Shown one piece after another: positions 6,982 to 13,905 of a stretch of DNA of 28,490 nt. The stretch is from a virus. The notes under the pieces were generated by a model. That model had not been told where the DNA came from and did not search any database. It saw only the letters and a list, made by a program, of their open reading frames with translations. How positions within the stretch are numbered: position 1 is the stretch's first letter; the number at the start of each line of letters is the position of its first letter. Where the stretch lies: positions 1 to 28,490 of the IMG/VR virus record IMGVR_UViG_3300007516_000100; one strand, given 5' to 3'. Both the position numbers and the translations under genes were made by a program.

Positions 6982-7944
6982 ATGGGTGGTAATGTTTTCA
7001 AAAATGGCACAACTCGTCGCTATAGCGAAGCTGAGTATGCTGAAGTTGTCATTAGAATCCATCCACTGCTTGTGAAGATTGGAGGACGCTTCGGCGTCAT
7101 TCCAGCCTATGAGGAAAAAGATGACTTTGGTGATATGGATATTCTAATCGTACCCAGCTGTCTATGGGATAGAAAACTTCTAGACACACACTTCAAATCT
7201 GGGGGTAATGTCAGTCATAATGGTGGTGTGTGGAGTCTTGTCTTTGAGGAAATTCAAGTTGACTTGATTACTACATCCGATGAAGGTTTCGATCCTGCAA
7301 TGGATTATTTCAGTTACAACGACTTCGGAAATCTTCGCGGCAAAATCATCCACAAATTTGGTATGAAGTTCGGACACGACGGACTTACATTCCCAGTTCG
7401 TTCGGCAGATCACATTCTTGGCAACATCATGTTATCTCGTGATGCTGTTAAAGTCAACGAACTTTTTGGTTTCAAAGCAGGTCCATTCACTTATCTTGAA
7501 GATATGTTTGAGTCCGTGATCGGTTCGCCATATTTTAATCCTGCGGTCTTTTCATTTGAGGCTATGAACGCTGCTGGCAGAGTTCGTGATAAGAAGCGCT
7601 CAAGCTATAATTCGTTCCTAAAATATATTGAGAAGATGGATGGTGAATATTATCCATTTCATAAAGATAAGAGTCTTTATCTCGATTGGATATTTCATGA
7701 GTTCCCACACGCAAAACCACAATTTGATCGACTGTTGGAACGTAAGGCTATTATAGAAGCAGCTGCACTGAAGTTCAACGGTGACCTTGTCCGTGAATGG
7801 ACTGGGCTTGATGGTGTCGAACTCGGTCGTCTGATGAAGGAAGTTCGACCATTGTACCCACCGGATATAGTAATTAGATCAACCGAATCTCAAATAATGG
7901 AACACGTAAAAAGGATACATAATGCAAATAAAACTAACTCGTAA
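6982..7944 (+). CDS. Nucleotidyltransferase-fold phage protein
   Basis: 320 residues with an AGGAAATATT-ATG start region. FGVIPAYEEKDDFGDMDIL (about residues 37-55) has the G-D-x-D arrangement of the nucleotidyltransferase fold, with a further acidic site likely at EIQVDLIT (about 90-97). This fold transfers NMP groups to proteins, RNA or small molecules; the substrate is not evident. The C-terminal 150 residues are mostly helical (FNPAVFSFEAMNAAGRVRDKK, LERKAIIEAAALKF). Related proteins occur in large phages. The 3' end overlaps the next gene by 23 nt. Confidence 0.7.
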   Translation: MGGNVFKNGTTRRYSEAEYAEVVIRIHPLLVKIGGRFGVIPAYEEKDDFGDMDILIVPSCLWDRKLLDTHFKSGGNVSHNGGVWSLVFEEIQVDLITTSDEGFDPAMDYFSYNDFGNLRGKIIHKFGMKFGHDGLTFPVRSADHILGNIMLSRDAVKVNELFGFKAGPFTYLEDMFESVIGSPYFNPAVFSFEAMNAAGRVRDKKRSSYNSFLKYIEKMDGEYYPFHKDKSLYLDWIFHEFPHAKPQFDRLLERKAIIEAAALKFNGDLVREWTGLDGVELGRLMKEVRPLYPPDIVIRSTESQIMEHVKRIHNANKTNS

Positions 7945-8110
7945 ACAAGTAGATCAATTGGCTGAAATTATGGAACAATTTACTGAAGTGCAAGACTTTA
8001 CAATTGAATCGACATGCCCTTCTGGAATCGGACCAACGGTCACAGTTAGTTTCGATTTATTCAAACCAAAAGACACGATCGTTGATATAACAGACGTGTC
8101 TAACTGGTAA
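7922..8110 (+). CDS. Small hypothetical protein (62 aa)
   Basis: Starts inside the end of the nucleotidyltransferase gene, after an AAAAGGATAC ribosome-binding site. It reads as one helix (LTRKQVDQLAEIMEQF) then a beta segment (DFTIEST, PTVTVSFDLF). No family recognised. Followed after 14 nt by the GTG-started gene. Confidence 0.6.
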   Translation: MQIKLTRKQVDQLAEIMEQFTEVQDFTIESTCPSGIGPTVTVSFDLFKPKDTIVDITDVSNW

Positions 8111-8124
8111 ACAAAGGGAGTTCC

Positions 8125-8343
8125 GTGATCGAATTATCGCCAGGCGATACGCTTGATATCGTCTATAAGTTACAGACGAGAGCTTTAATTCGCCGTCAAA
8201 TAACTAGTCGTACATCAGTTCAAGAAGGTAAGCCAGATAGAATCTCTGATCTTCTTGAAGATGCTGCGCGTGTTATCATTCAACAAAGAGCTGAAGCAAG
8301 ATTATCCTGTTTCCAAAAATTTATACGATGGATGTTGAAATGA
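8125..8343 (+). CDS. Small hypothetical protein (72 aa), GTG start
   Basis: The GTG at 8125 is preceded by AAAGGGAG, a good ribosome-binding site, which decides the start. The protein is basic and helical (VYKLQTRALIRRQITSR, LLEDAARVIIQQRAEARL). It ends in an ATGA overlap with the next gene. Function unknown. Confidence 0.6.
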   Translation: MIELSPGDTLDIVYKLQTRALIRRQITSRTSVQEGKPDRISDLLEDAARVIIQQRAEARLSCFQKFIRWMLK

Positions 8344-8588
8344 AATATAAAATTGTTGAGCATTCAAATAAAGCCGGTGATGTTTTTTATGTTGGCTTTA
8401 TAAAATATTATTGGTGGTCGCCTTACTTTGAGATGAAGAAGATGCAGAAAGGCGCAGTATCGTCCTATATCCGTGCTGTTACGATAAGATATAAAACAGT
8501 TGATCTAGCGATGGCTGGTATTATTGAATACACAAACAGCAGAAGCAGTTCTTGGTCTAAACACGAAGTTATTAGAGGCAATCTGTGA
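8340..8588 (+). CDS. Small hypothetical protein (82 aa)
   Basis: The ATG at 8340 overlaps the preceding TGA; an upstream in-frame ATG at 8328 is less likely. Aromatic-rich N-terminal half (YVGFIKYYWWSPYFEMKK), suggesting a small beta-rich fold. Overlaps the start of the helicase gene by 4 nt. Function unknown. Confidence 0.6.
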   Translation: MKYKIVEHSNKAGDVFYVGFIKYYWWSPYFEMKKMQKGAVSSYIRAVTIRYKTVDLAMAGIIEYTNSRSSSWSKHEVIRGNL

Positions 8589-9823
8589 TTGTTTTAAATA
8601 AAGATCAAGAAAAACTAATCGAGCTTTTGCTTGCATTCGTTAAAAACGACGAGCAATATTTTCTCCTAGCAGGGCAAGCCGGTGTAGGCAAGACGATGTG
8701 TATGCGCATATTTTCACAGGCACTTAAGAAGAAATACCCGGGCTTCAAGATTTGCATGTGCGCTCCAACAAATAAAGCAACAGCCGTTCTTCGGATGACT
8801 GTTGATGACGACAAGATTGATTATAGAACTATCTATGCGGTTCTTGGTCTAAGAATGACGCCAGATGGTGGTATAAAAGTATTGACAGACAAAGGCAACA
8901 ACACCATTGAGTCGTACGATATCGTGATTTTAGATGAAGGTAGTATGATCAGTGAGGAGTTGTTGGAATACATTCAAGCAAAAACCATCGTATCTGGAAC
9001 AAAGATAGTGATCATCGGAGATGTTGAGCAACTGCCCCCAGTTCAAGAAGCAGATTCTCCAATCTGGCGTCATTTTACAATTGATTTCGAACTCAACGAA
9101 GTTATGCGCCACCAAAATTCCATTCTCAAATTCGTGCAATCCATTCGGGCAAACGACAAACCGCGTTTCGTGTCCCAAGGCGAACAGGTCTTTATCGAGT
9201 CAGATCTTGGCTTTATAGATGGTATCGAAGTTGCAGCCAAAGCTGGAGAGTTTCATAACGGAACAGCCAAGGCTATTGCTTGGAGAAATATTACCGTAAA
9301 TTTTTTGAATAAGCTGATTCGAGAAGCTCATAAACCAGGTATAAATTCATTCTTCGTCCCTGGTGATCGAGTTGTGTTTAAGGAGCCTGTGTTTATTGGT
9401 ACTGGCAAAACAAAACATGCAATTGCCTATACCGATCAGGAAGGTATCGTTGTGGGGGTTAATGCGACCCAACATACAAAATATTCTATGCTAAAAACAT
9501 GGCATCTTAATATCAAACTAGATAACGGTAAGTTACTTACATCTTATGTTATCCATGAGGCTGCAGCTCAACTGATGCAAGATATGTTGCAGAAGTATGC
9601 CAACGACAAAAAATGGTTTCCATTTTGGCAACTAAAAGAAGCCTTTCACGATGTCGCTCACGCCTATGCAGTTACTACACATCGGTCTCAGGGTTCTACC
9701 TTCGAAAAAGTGTTCATCGAGGCTGGTGATATTCTCCTCAATAGAAATATCGACGAGCGTACGAAATGTTTATATGTCGCCTGTTCGAGGGCTAGTAAAG
9801 AACTCCATATTTTTCCACCATAA
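8585..9823 (+). CDS. dda: Dda-like SF1B DNA helicase
   Basis: 412 residues, near T4 Dda in length. Motifs in order: GQAGVGKT (Walker A, 30-37), APTNKATAVLR (Ia), ILDEGSM (Walker B, 115-121), GDVEQLPPV (III, 145-153), ELNEVMRHQ (IV), THRSQGSTF (V) and LYVACSRA (VI). This is the RecD/Dda branch of superfamily 1, which moves 5'-3' on single-stranded DNA and in T4 helps start origin replication and clear proteins from DNA. The GTG start overlaps the preceding stop (GTGA). The stop lies in the first unit of a threefold 11-bp repeat, so the final residues could vary. Confidence 0.92.
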   Translation: MIVLNKDQEKLIELLLAFVKNDEQYFLLAGQAGVGKTMCMRIFSQALKKKYPGFKICMCAPTNKATAVLRMTVDDDKIDYRTIYAVLGLRMTPDGGIKVLTDKGNNTIESYDIVILDEGSMISEELLEYIQAKTIVSGTKIVIIGDVEQLPPVQEADSPIWRHFTIDFELNEVMRHQNSILKFVQSIRANDKPRFVSQGEQVFIESDLGFIDGIEVAAKAGEFHNGTAKAIAWRNITVNFLNKLIREAHKPGINSFFVPGDRVVFKEPVFIGTGKTKHAIAYTDQEGIVVGVNATQHTKYSMLKTWHLNIKLDNGKLLTSYVIHEAAAQLMQDMLQKYANDKKWFPFWQLKEAFHDVAHAYAVTTHRSQGSTFEKVFIEAGDILLNRNIDERTKCLYVACSRASKELHIFPP

Positions 9824-9845
9824 TTCCACCATAATTCCACCATAA
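9813..9845 (+). repeat. Three tandem copies of an 11-bp unit at the helicase stop
   Basis: TTCCACCATAA occurs three times without gaps (9813, 9824, 9835). The first unit contains the last codons and TAA of the helicase gene; the others form most of the gap to the next gene. Probably a slippage product. Confidence 0.9.
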
Positions 9846-9853
9846 GGTACATC

Positions 9854-10276
9854 ATGAATCCACTTTTTGGCGATCAAACTCCTAATGTATTTGAATCTAA
9901 AGTTTATATAAACTATCTTTCTTCGAGTAGAGTTATAAATCCAAAAAATTCACTTGATACATATACATTTACGATGGTACGGATACCGATCAACAATCTT
10001 CGAAGCTATTCTTCAATGGAAGATTTAATCGGTGATCGAACTCTATTTCCTGATAATGATAAAAAGTTTCCGGTCGAAACACTATGCCGTCAGGTTATGC
10101 GGGATAGCATGAGAGCTTTGGGTATCGAGTACCCAGAATACGGTGTTGTTGCTTATTCGGGCGCCCAGATTCATGATCGACCGATTGCAACGATTATGTA
10201 TAACGCTGGAACACCAGAAGAACATACAAGATATTATGCTACACCTGAGTTCCATAAGCTTGTGAAAAGAGTATGA
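9854..10276 (+). CDS. Hypothetical protein (140 aa)
   Basis: Start after an AAGGTAC ribosome-binding site. The middle has TMVRIPINNLRSYSSMEDLIG and the second half YPEYGVVAYSGAQIHDRPIA. No known motif, no membrane segment. The TGA overlaps the next ATG. I do not recognise the family. Confidence 0.65.
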   Translation: MNPLFGDQTPNVFESKVYINYLSSSRVINPKNSLDTYTFTMVRIPINNLRSYSSMEDLIGDRTLFPDNDKKFPVETLCRQVMRDSMRALGIEYPEYGVVAYSGAQIHDRPIATIMYNAGTPEEHTRYYATPEFHKLVKRV

Positions 10277-10443
10277 GTGATGGTGGGAAGGGTAGCTCTC
10301 GTAGACCTACCGACGAAACCGCCTACGGCGATAATTACGACAAAATTTTTGGTCGCAAAAAACGTGAAGAAGCACTTGAAGAACTGGCTCGGATATCAGA
10401 AGAACTCGGGTTATACGAACTCAAGAAACCCATAAAACAGTAG
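10273..10443 (+). CDS. Small conserved phage protein (MSDGGKGS type, 56 aa)
   Basis: Begins MSDGGKGSSRRPTDETAYG, followed by YDKIFGRKK and a helical tail. This N-terminal signature is common among tiny hypothetical proteins of many tailed phages. Start in an ATGA overlap. Its TAG stop provides the first bases of the next early promoter. Function unknown. Confidence 0.75.
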   Translation: MSDGGKGSSRRPTDETAYGDNYDKIFGRKKREEALEELARISEELGLYELKKPIKQ

Positions 10444-10473
10444 TTTACTTTTATTATTTCATTGTGTTATAAT
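10444..10473 (+). promoter_or_regulatory. T4-type early promoter
   Basis: GTTTACTTTTATT then TGTGTTATAAT (TATAAT 10468-10473), 18-nt gap. It starts within the TAG stop of the preceding gene and drives the unit starting at 10494. Confidence 0.85.
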
Positions 10474-10493
10474 ATACTCATAAAGGAAATATT

Positions 10494-10751
10494 ATGACTG
10501 CCTACATCATGAACCCAAAAGCTACCGCAAAACTTGCCGCAGCCACCAAAGCGCTCAAAGCTCTTGGCATTAATCCCTACGAACTCTCCCGTCTCTTAAT
10601 GGCATCTGAGATGCTCTCGCGTCTTAATGGTGACGAAGATGAAGATGATGTTCTTACCGATGATGAAGTCTGTGATTCGTTTTTTGATTATCACACGGAG
10701 GCCCTCAGTGATGAAATCGATGCGGCATTCAGCCTCTTGTCTCCAATCTAA
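10494..10751 (+). CDS. Small acidic hypothetical protein (85 aa)
   Basis: Good AAAGGAAATATT ribosome-binding site. Ala/Lys-rich helical N-terminus (KATAKLAAATKALKALGI), then a strongly acidic segment (NGDEDEDDVLTDDEVCDS). Acidic small early proteins of phages often bind host proteins, but nothing specific is visible here. Confidence 0.6.
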   Translation: MTAYIMNPKATAKLAAATKALKALGINPYELSRLLMASEMLSRLNGDEDEDDVLTDDEVCDSFFDYHTEALSDEIDAAFSLLSPI

Positions 10752-10760
10752 TGAGTGATT

Positions 10761-10898
10761 ATGGTAAAAATAAAAACTGGTCGCTTTGCGGGCTGTATTG
10801 GAACTTTTGTGGTGGATAACGAGTTTATATCTCTGTTTGATGAAATTACTCAGATGTGGTATATCGTTCCTATTTCTGTTGGCTATGAGGTGATTTGA
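10761..10898 (+). CDS. Tiny KOW-like protein (45 aa)
   Basis: MVKIKTGRFAGCIGTFVVD resembles a KOW-type beta motif as seen in NusG and ribosomal proteins, where it contacts RNA or RNA polymerase. The remainder (SLFDEITQMWYIVPISVGYEVI) is beta-rich. An alternative ATG at 10751 gives only a 22-residue frame, so 10761 is preferred. The TGA overlaps the next ATG. The KOW assignment rests on a short stretch. Confidence 0.5.
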   Translation: MVKIKTGRFAGCIGTFVVDNEFISLFDEITQMWYIVPISVGYEVI

Positions 10899-11158
10899 TG
10901 TCGGAAGTAATTAAAGCCTACGGGCTTACGTTTGGAATTGAAGACTTTTCGGAAGAGAGTTTGATAAAATCTCACTCTTTTCTTCGAGATGAATTTAAGA
11001 AATCCAATGAGGTCCGAAATGACGAATATCGTGATGGCTATGAAGCCGGAAAGCTACAGGGCTTTGTCTTCATATCAGAGTTAGAGTACATTTCAATAGC
11101 TAAACTAAAGTCGATGACTGTGCAAGAATTAGCCAATATGTTGGAAGATTGTACATGA
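10898..11158 (+). CDS. Small hypothetical protein (86 aa)
   Basis: Starts in an ATGA-type overlap and ends in another. Charged, helical, with ESLIKSHSFLRDEFKKSNEV and a Gly-containing turn at YRDGYEAGKLQGF. No family recognised. Confidence 0.6.
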   Translation: MSEVIKAYGLTFGIEDFSEESLIKSHSFLRDEFKKSNEVRNDEYRDGYEAGKLQGFVFISELEYISIAKLKSMTVQELANMLEDCT

Positions 11159-11574
11159 AAAAAAATTACACCTATCTATGCGGACCTATGGAAGGTCTTA
11201 CACCAGAACAACAAAGCGCATGGCGAAACGAGGCTACACGAGTACTTAATCTCTGCGATATATCTACTCTAGACCCATGTCGGCGGATAAACGACCCGGA
11301 AGATAATCCACTCAATGCAGCTAAACGTCTTTTTAAATGTGATTTGCAGGACATCGATAGTTCGACTGTCATTTTGGCAAACTTATCAGAATCGTTGCCA
11401 GGAAAAAAATGGGGTAGCGTGGCAGAGATCGCCCACGCTCACACCCATAACAAAATTATTATTGTAATACTGGACAAAGGGCAGTTTAATCACCCGTTTA
11501 TTCAGTGTTATGCCACAGAAATCCACTACACTCTTGAAGACGCCATTGATGCAGTTAAAGAATATTATATTTGA
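11155..11574 (+). CDS. Nucleoside 2-deoxyribosyltransferase-like protein
   Basis: 139 residues. The N-terminus YTYLCGPMEGLTPEQQSAWR matches the nucleotide-binding start of this fold, and KKWGSVAEIAHAHTHNKIII supplies the segment with the family's catalytic Glu. Enzymes of this type exchange or hydrolyse the base of deoxynucleosides, fitting the nucleotide-metabolism genes nearby (thyX, dCMP deaminase, MazG-like). Whether it is a transferase or an N-glycoside hydrolase cannot be told. Start in an ATGA overlap. Confidence 0.75.
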   Translation: MKKNYTYLCGPMEGLTPEQQSAWRNEATRVLNLCDISTLDPCRRINDPEDNPLNAAKRLFKCDLQDIDSSTVILANLSESLPGKKWGSVAEIAHAHTHNKIIIVILDKGQFNHPFIQCYATEIHYTLEDAIDAVKEYYI

Positions 11575-11586
11575 TACGGAAATAAC

Positions 11587-11853
11587 ATGCCCTATATTAA
11601 ACAAGAAGATAGATATACACTGCGTGATCTGACCAGCTGTATCAATGATACAACTTTAGCTTCACCTGGAGAACTAAACTATATTATAACAATGTTATGC
11701 AGAAAATATTATAATAATATTAAAAGAAGTAATTATCAGGGGATAAATGATATAGTTGGTGCGCTAGAAGGCGCTAAATTAGAATTTTACCGGCGTGTTG
11801 CGTCACCCTATGAAGATGTTAAAAATAAAATAAATGGAGATGTATATGACTGA
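11587..11853 (+). CDS. Conserved phage protein, DUF6899-like (88 aa)
   Basis: The pattern MPYIKQEDR, PGELNYIITMLCRKYY, NYQGINDIVGALEGAKLEFY, RRV.SPYED and NGDVY near the end is a well-conserved family present in many phages and some bacteria. No function is known to me. ACGGAAATAAC precedes the ATG. The end overlaps the next gene by 8 nt. Confidence 0.75.
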   Translation: MPYIKQEDRYTLRDLTSCINDTTLASPGELNYIITMLCRKYYNNIKRSNYQGINDIVGALEGAKLEFYRRVASPYEDVKNKINGDVYD

Positions 11854-11953
11854 AATCTTTGAAACTATTGTAGCTATAGCAATGTACGGTGCGTTTATCT
11901 ATTTTGTCGGGAGAGTTTCCGGTGTTTTCAAATCCAAGGATGAGGAAAAATGA
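11846..11953 (+). CDS. Tiny membrane protein (35 aa)
   Basis: MTEIFETIVAIAMYGAFIYF is a single hydrophobic segment, followed by a short basic/acidic tail ending KSKDEEK. A GGAGATGTAT ribosome-binding site lies within the preceding gene. The TGA overlaps the ATG of the next gene. Confidence 0.55.
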   Translation: MTEIFETIVAIAMYGAFIYFVGRVSGVFKSKDEEK

Positions 11954-12372
11954 AAAATCAATTAGAAGATATCGACGCCTGGTTTAAACAGGCGGTTGTC
12001 ACACCCACCGATAAGAATAAAGAAGTGCAACTTGGCGTCCACTTTGAGGAAGTAGCTGAGATGTTTGAGTCAATTACATTGGATCACTCGGCTCAAGTTG
12101 TACATAAAACGGCAGATGAATTAAAGCGCGGCCGTTATGCTCTATGTGATTTGGGCATTGATCGACAAGCTCTTCTTGACTCACTCTGTGACCAGATTGT
12201 AACTGCCGTTGGAGTCGCGCATATGTTTGAACTAAATATTCTTGATGGGTTGACGGAAGTTAATCGAAGTAATTGGTCAAAGTTCGTCGATGGAAAGCCT
12301 TTGTTTGATGAGAACGGAAAAATCAAAAAAGGGCCTGGATATTCAAAACCAGACTTAAGTGGCCTTGTATGA
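11950..12372 (+). CDS. MazG-like NTP pyrophosphohydrolase
   Basis: 140 residues, all-helical. Metal-binding motifs of the all-alpha NTP-PPase fold are visible as FEEVAEMFE (Glu33, Glu34, Glu37) and LLDSLCDQIV (Asp77, Asp81). The tail NRSNWSKFVDGKPLFDENGK is typical of phage members of this family (often annotated MazG-like or phosphoribosyl-ATP pyrophosphohydrolase-like). It would convert NTPs or dNTPs to NMPs plus pyrophosphate, recycling nucleotides or removing non-canonical ones. Confidence 0.8.
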   Translation: MKNQLEDIDAWFKQAVVTPTDKNKEVQLGVHFEEVAEMFESITLDHSAQVVHKTADELKRGRYALCDLGIDRQALLDSLCDQIVTAVGVAHMFELNILDGLTEVNRSNWSKFVDGKPLFDENGKIKKGPGYSKPDLSGLV

Positions 12373-12626
12373 TGAAATTCTATAATCCGTACAAGCCGCA
12401 TATTGCTCAGTTCAAAGACGGTAAGTTCGCTGTTCGTAAACTGACAAATTCTGGGTGGGGTTTCATTAGTCACGATCTGCGCGACGATTACGACGATTAT
12501 TGGTGGTGCGTCGCGGAAAATATTCACAAGCACGCAAAATGCGAACTATCAACATGTCGGATCATTATAACGAAACTTAACGAGAAAACTAAGATGCTAG
12601 ATGTATCATCAAAATGGGTGGAATAA
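12369..12626 (+). CDS. KPHI-type small hypothetical protein, copy 1 (85 aa)
   Basis: KFYNPYKPHIAQFKDGKFAVRK and YWWCVAENIHKHAKC. It is a clear paralogue of the gene at 15633 (same blocks YNP.KPHI..F.DG.FAVRK, GWG, YWW, KC). Both copies lie directly after a nucleotide-metabolism gene. Start at one of two adjacent ATGs in an ATGA overlap. Function unknown. Confidence 0.7.
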   Translation: MMKFYNPYKPHIAQFKDGKFAVRKLTNSGWGFISHDLRDDYDDYWWCVAENIHKHAKCELSTCRIIITKLNEKTKMLDVSSKWVE

Positions 12627-12799
12627 TGGACGAACTTAATATGTACTATATAGAAGTAGATGTTAATCTTGTTCGACTAACCTTTGCTATCATTGCTGAA
12701 GATGGTCATAAAGCAGTTGAGAAGGTTTTAAAGTATGGGACTAGGCCGATCATGAAATCAGGTCCATATTCTCTTTCTAATTTTTGGGTTCATATTTGA
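12626..12799 (+). CDS. Small hypothetical protein (57 aa)
   Basis: Start in a TAATG overlap with the preceding stop. YYIEVDVNLVRLTFAIIAEDGH is beta-like. After the TGA a -1 frame continues for 14 codons (KQILASMAIALP) to a TAA, so a lost T in the ATTTG context could have shortened the gene; this is uncertain. Followed by an early promoter. Confidence 0.5.
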   Translation: MDELNMYYIEVDVNLVRLTFAIIAEDGHKAVEKVLKYGTRPIMKSGPYSLSNFWVHI

Positions 12800-12847
12800 A
12801 GCAAATTTTAGCATCGATGGCAATAGCGTTACCGTAATATTCTGTAG

Positions 12848-12876
12848 TTTACTTTTATTCACATCTGTGTTATAAT
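12848..12876 (+). promoter_or_regulatory. T4-type early promoter
   Basis: GTTTACTTTTATT then TGTGTTATAAT (TATAAT 12871-12876), 17-nt gap. The region 12800-12847 before it shows no further feature. Confidence 0.85.
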
Positions 12877-12902
12877 AGTATCTTAACAACTTAGGAATAA
12901 AA

Positions 12903-13043
12903 ATGTCTATATTTCTTTCAACTCGTGTCCCAGTAAAAACCAAAGAAGCTCGTAAAATGTCTTCGCTTGCCAAACGCCTCCCAAAAGCGATTCGGGCCCG
13001 AGCAAAACCTGGTACTTGTGTTACGATATACCCGCTCGCGTGA
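12903..13043 (+). CDS. Small basic hypothetical protein (46 aa)
   Basis: First gene of the promoter at 12848; TTAGGAATAA precedes the ATG. Strongly basic (KTKEARKMSSLAKRLPKAIR, ARAKPG), possibly nucleic-acid binding by charge alone. Ends 2 nt before the next ATG. Confidence 0.55.
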   Translation: MSIFLSTRVPVKTKEARKMSSLAKRLPKAIRARAKPGTCVTIYPLA

Positions 13044-13045
13044 TT

Positions 13046-13213
13046 ATGGAACATATAGAATATACCAAGGAATATCTCGAGTTGATGGCTCGAAATATAA
13101 TTCGTGTGCAAGAAGCAAAAGATAAAATGGGAAAAATCTGGATTGGTCACCCAGATAATTTTGTGACACGAAAGCGGCCTCATGAGACCAAAATTTTAAC
13201 TAACCAAGGATGA
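13046..13213 (+). CDS. Short DUF5662-like protein (55 aa)
   Basis: MEHIEYTKEYLELMARNIIR resembles the start of the DUF5662 family of phage and bacterial proteins; the rest (KMGKIWIGHPDNFVTRKRPH) is shorter than that family usually is. Start two nucleotides after the preceding stop; TGA overlaps the next ATG. Tentative. Confidence 0.5.
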   Translation: MEHIEYTKEYLELMARNIIRVQEAKDKMGKIWIGHPDNFVTRKRPHETKILTNQG

Positions 13214-13461
13214 TTATGAAATTATTGAAAAATCTACTGAACGATGGCCTGGTGGAAGTCACATTTACAAAACAAGATGGCACGGAACGTGTTATGACAT
13301 GCACTAACAACTCGAGAGTAGTTAATGAATTAGTGGGCCCACCTAAAGTTGATGGTGTATCAAAACCGGGCTCCGATACTCTATTTCGTGTCGTTGATAT
13401 GAATCTTGGCGAGTGGCGCAGTTTTAATTTTGATCAAGTGATAACATTTAAAGCCGTTTAA
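13210..13461 (+). CDS. SH3-fold phage protein, DUF2693-like (83 aa)
   Basis: LLNDGLVEVTFTKQDGTERV, then MTCTNN, and LFRVVDMNLGEWRSFNFDQVI match the small T4-like phage family annotated as SH3 beta-barrel or DUF2693 (core pattern VTFTK.DGTER.M.CT). Role unknown. Last gene before the tRNA pair. Confidence 0.75.
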   Translation: MIMKLLKNLLNDGLVEVTFTKQDGTERVMTCTNNSRVVNELVGPPKVDGVSKPGSDTLFRVVDMNLGEWRSFNFDQVITFKAV

Positions 13462-13469
13462 GTTACATC

Positions 13470-13544
13470 GCGATAGTAGCTCAATGGTAGAGCAGGGTAC
13501 TCATAATGCCTTGGTCGCTGGTTCAATTCCAGCCTATCGCACCA
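13470..13544 (+). tRNA. tRNA with anticodon CAT (Met, or Ile after lysidine modification)
   Basis: Complete cloverleaf: acceptor GCGATAG/CTATCGC, D arm AGCTCAATGGTAGAGC, anticodon loop CTCATAA with CAT at 13502-13504, T loop TTCAATT. ACCA is encoded at 13541-13544. Elongator Met and Ile2 (modified C34) cannot be separated from sequence alone. It sits in the gap between the DUF2693-like and DsbA-like genes. Confidence 0.9.
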
Positions 13545-13548
13545 TTTT

Positions 13549-13619
13549 TGGGTTATAGTTCAACGAAAGAACACAGCAAAGATAAAGCTGTTACGCCGGT
13601 TTAACTCCAGCAAACCCAT
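13549..13619 (+). tRNA. Aberrant tRNA-like element, anticodon GAT (Ile-like)
   Basis: Folds as a cloverleaf: acceptor TGGGTTA/AAACCCA (last pair A-A), D stem GTTC/GAAC with a loop lacking GG, anticodon stem CAGCA/AGCTG with a 7-nt loop AAGATAA, T arm GCCGG-TTTAACT-CCAGC. The anticodon position is GAT, but the universally conserved U33 is A, and no CCA is encoded. It starts only 4 nt after the tRNA at 13470. Either a divergent functional tRNA-Ile or a decaying copy. Confidence 0.55.
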
Positions 13620-13638
13620 TTTTTATTTAGGAAAAACA

Positions 13639-13905
13639 ATGTCAGATACCATCGCATTCTCGGATATCCAAATTAAAGCCATCAAGGGGTTGTGCTCCGA
13701 GATGAGCGCCAGTTGGGCTCGAATGGAAGGTGAGCGAGACTTTTTAAAAGAAGCGGTCAAGAATATTTCTACTGAACACGAAATTCCAAAACCCCTGCTC
13801 AAAAAAATGGCTAAAATTTTCCACAAGTCCAGATTCTCCACTGTACAAGAAGAGAATACCGAACTCGAAGAATCGTATTTGGCAGTCTTCGGAAATCGCG
13901 GCTAA
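13639..13905 (+). CDS. dsbA: DsbA-like double-stranded DNA-binding protein
   Basis: 88 residues, against 89 in T4 DsbA. The C-terminal half PLLKKMAKIFHKSRFSTVQ, then EENTELEESYLAVF, parallels the T4 DsbA end (LLALYHK..., then E.EE...LYD.VF). T4 DsbA binds double-stranded DNA near late promoters. As in T4, it is adjacent to the RNase H gene, though here it precedes it. Low similarity elsewhere keeps the call moderate. Its TAA overlaps the ATG of rnh. Confidence 0.65.
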   Translation: MSDTIAFSDIQIKAIKGLCSEMSASWARMEGERDFLKEAVKNISTEHEIPKPLLKKMAKIFHKSRFSTVQEENTELEESYLAVFGNRG

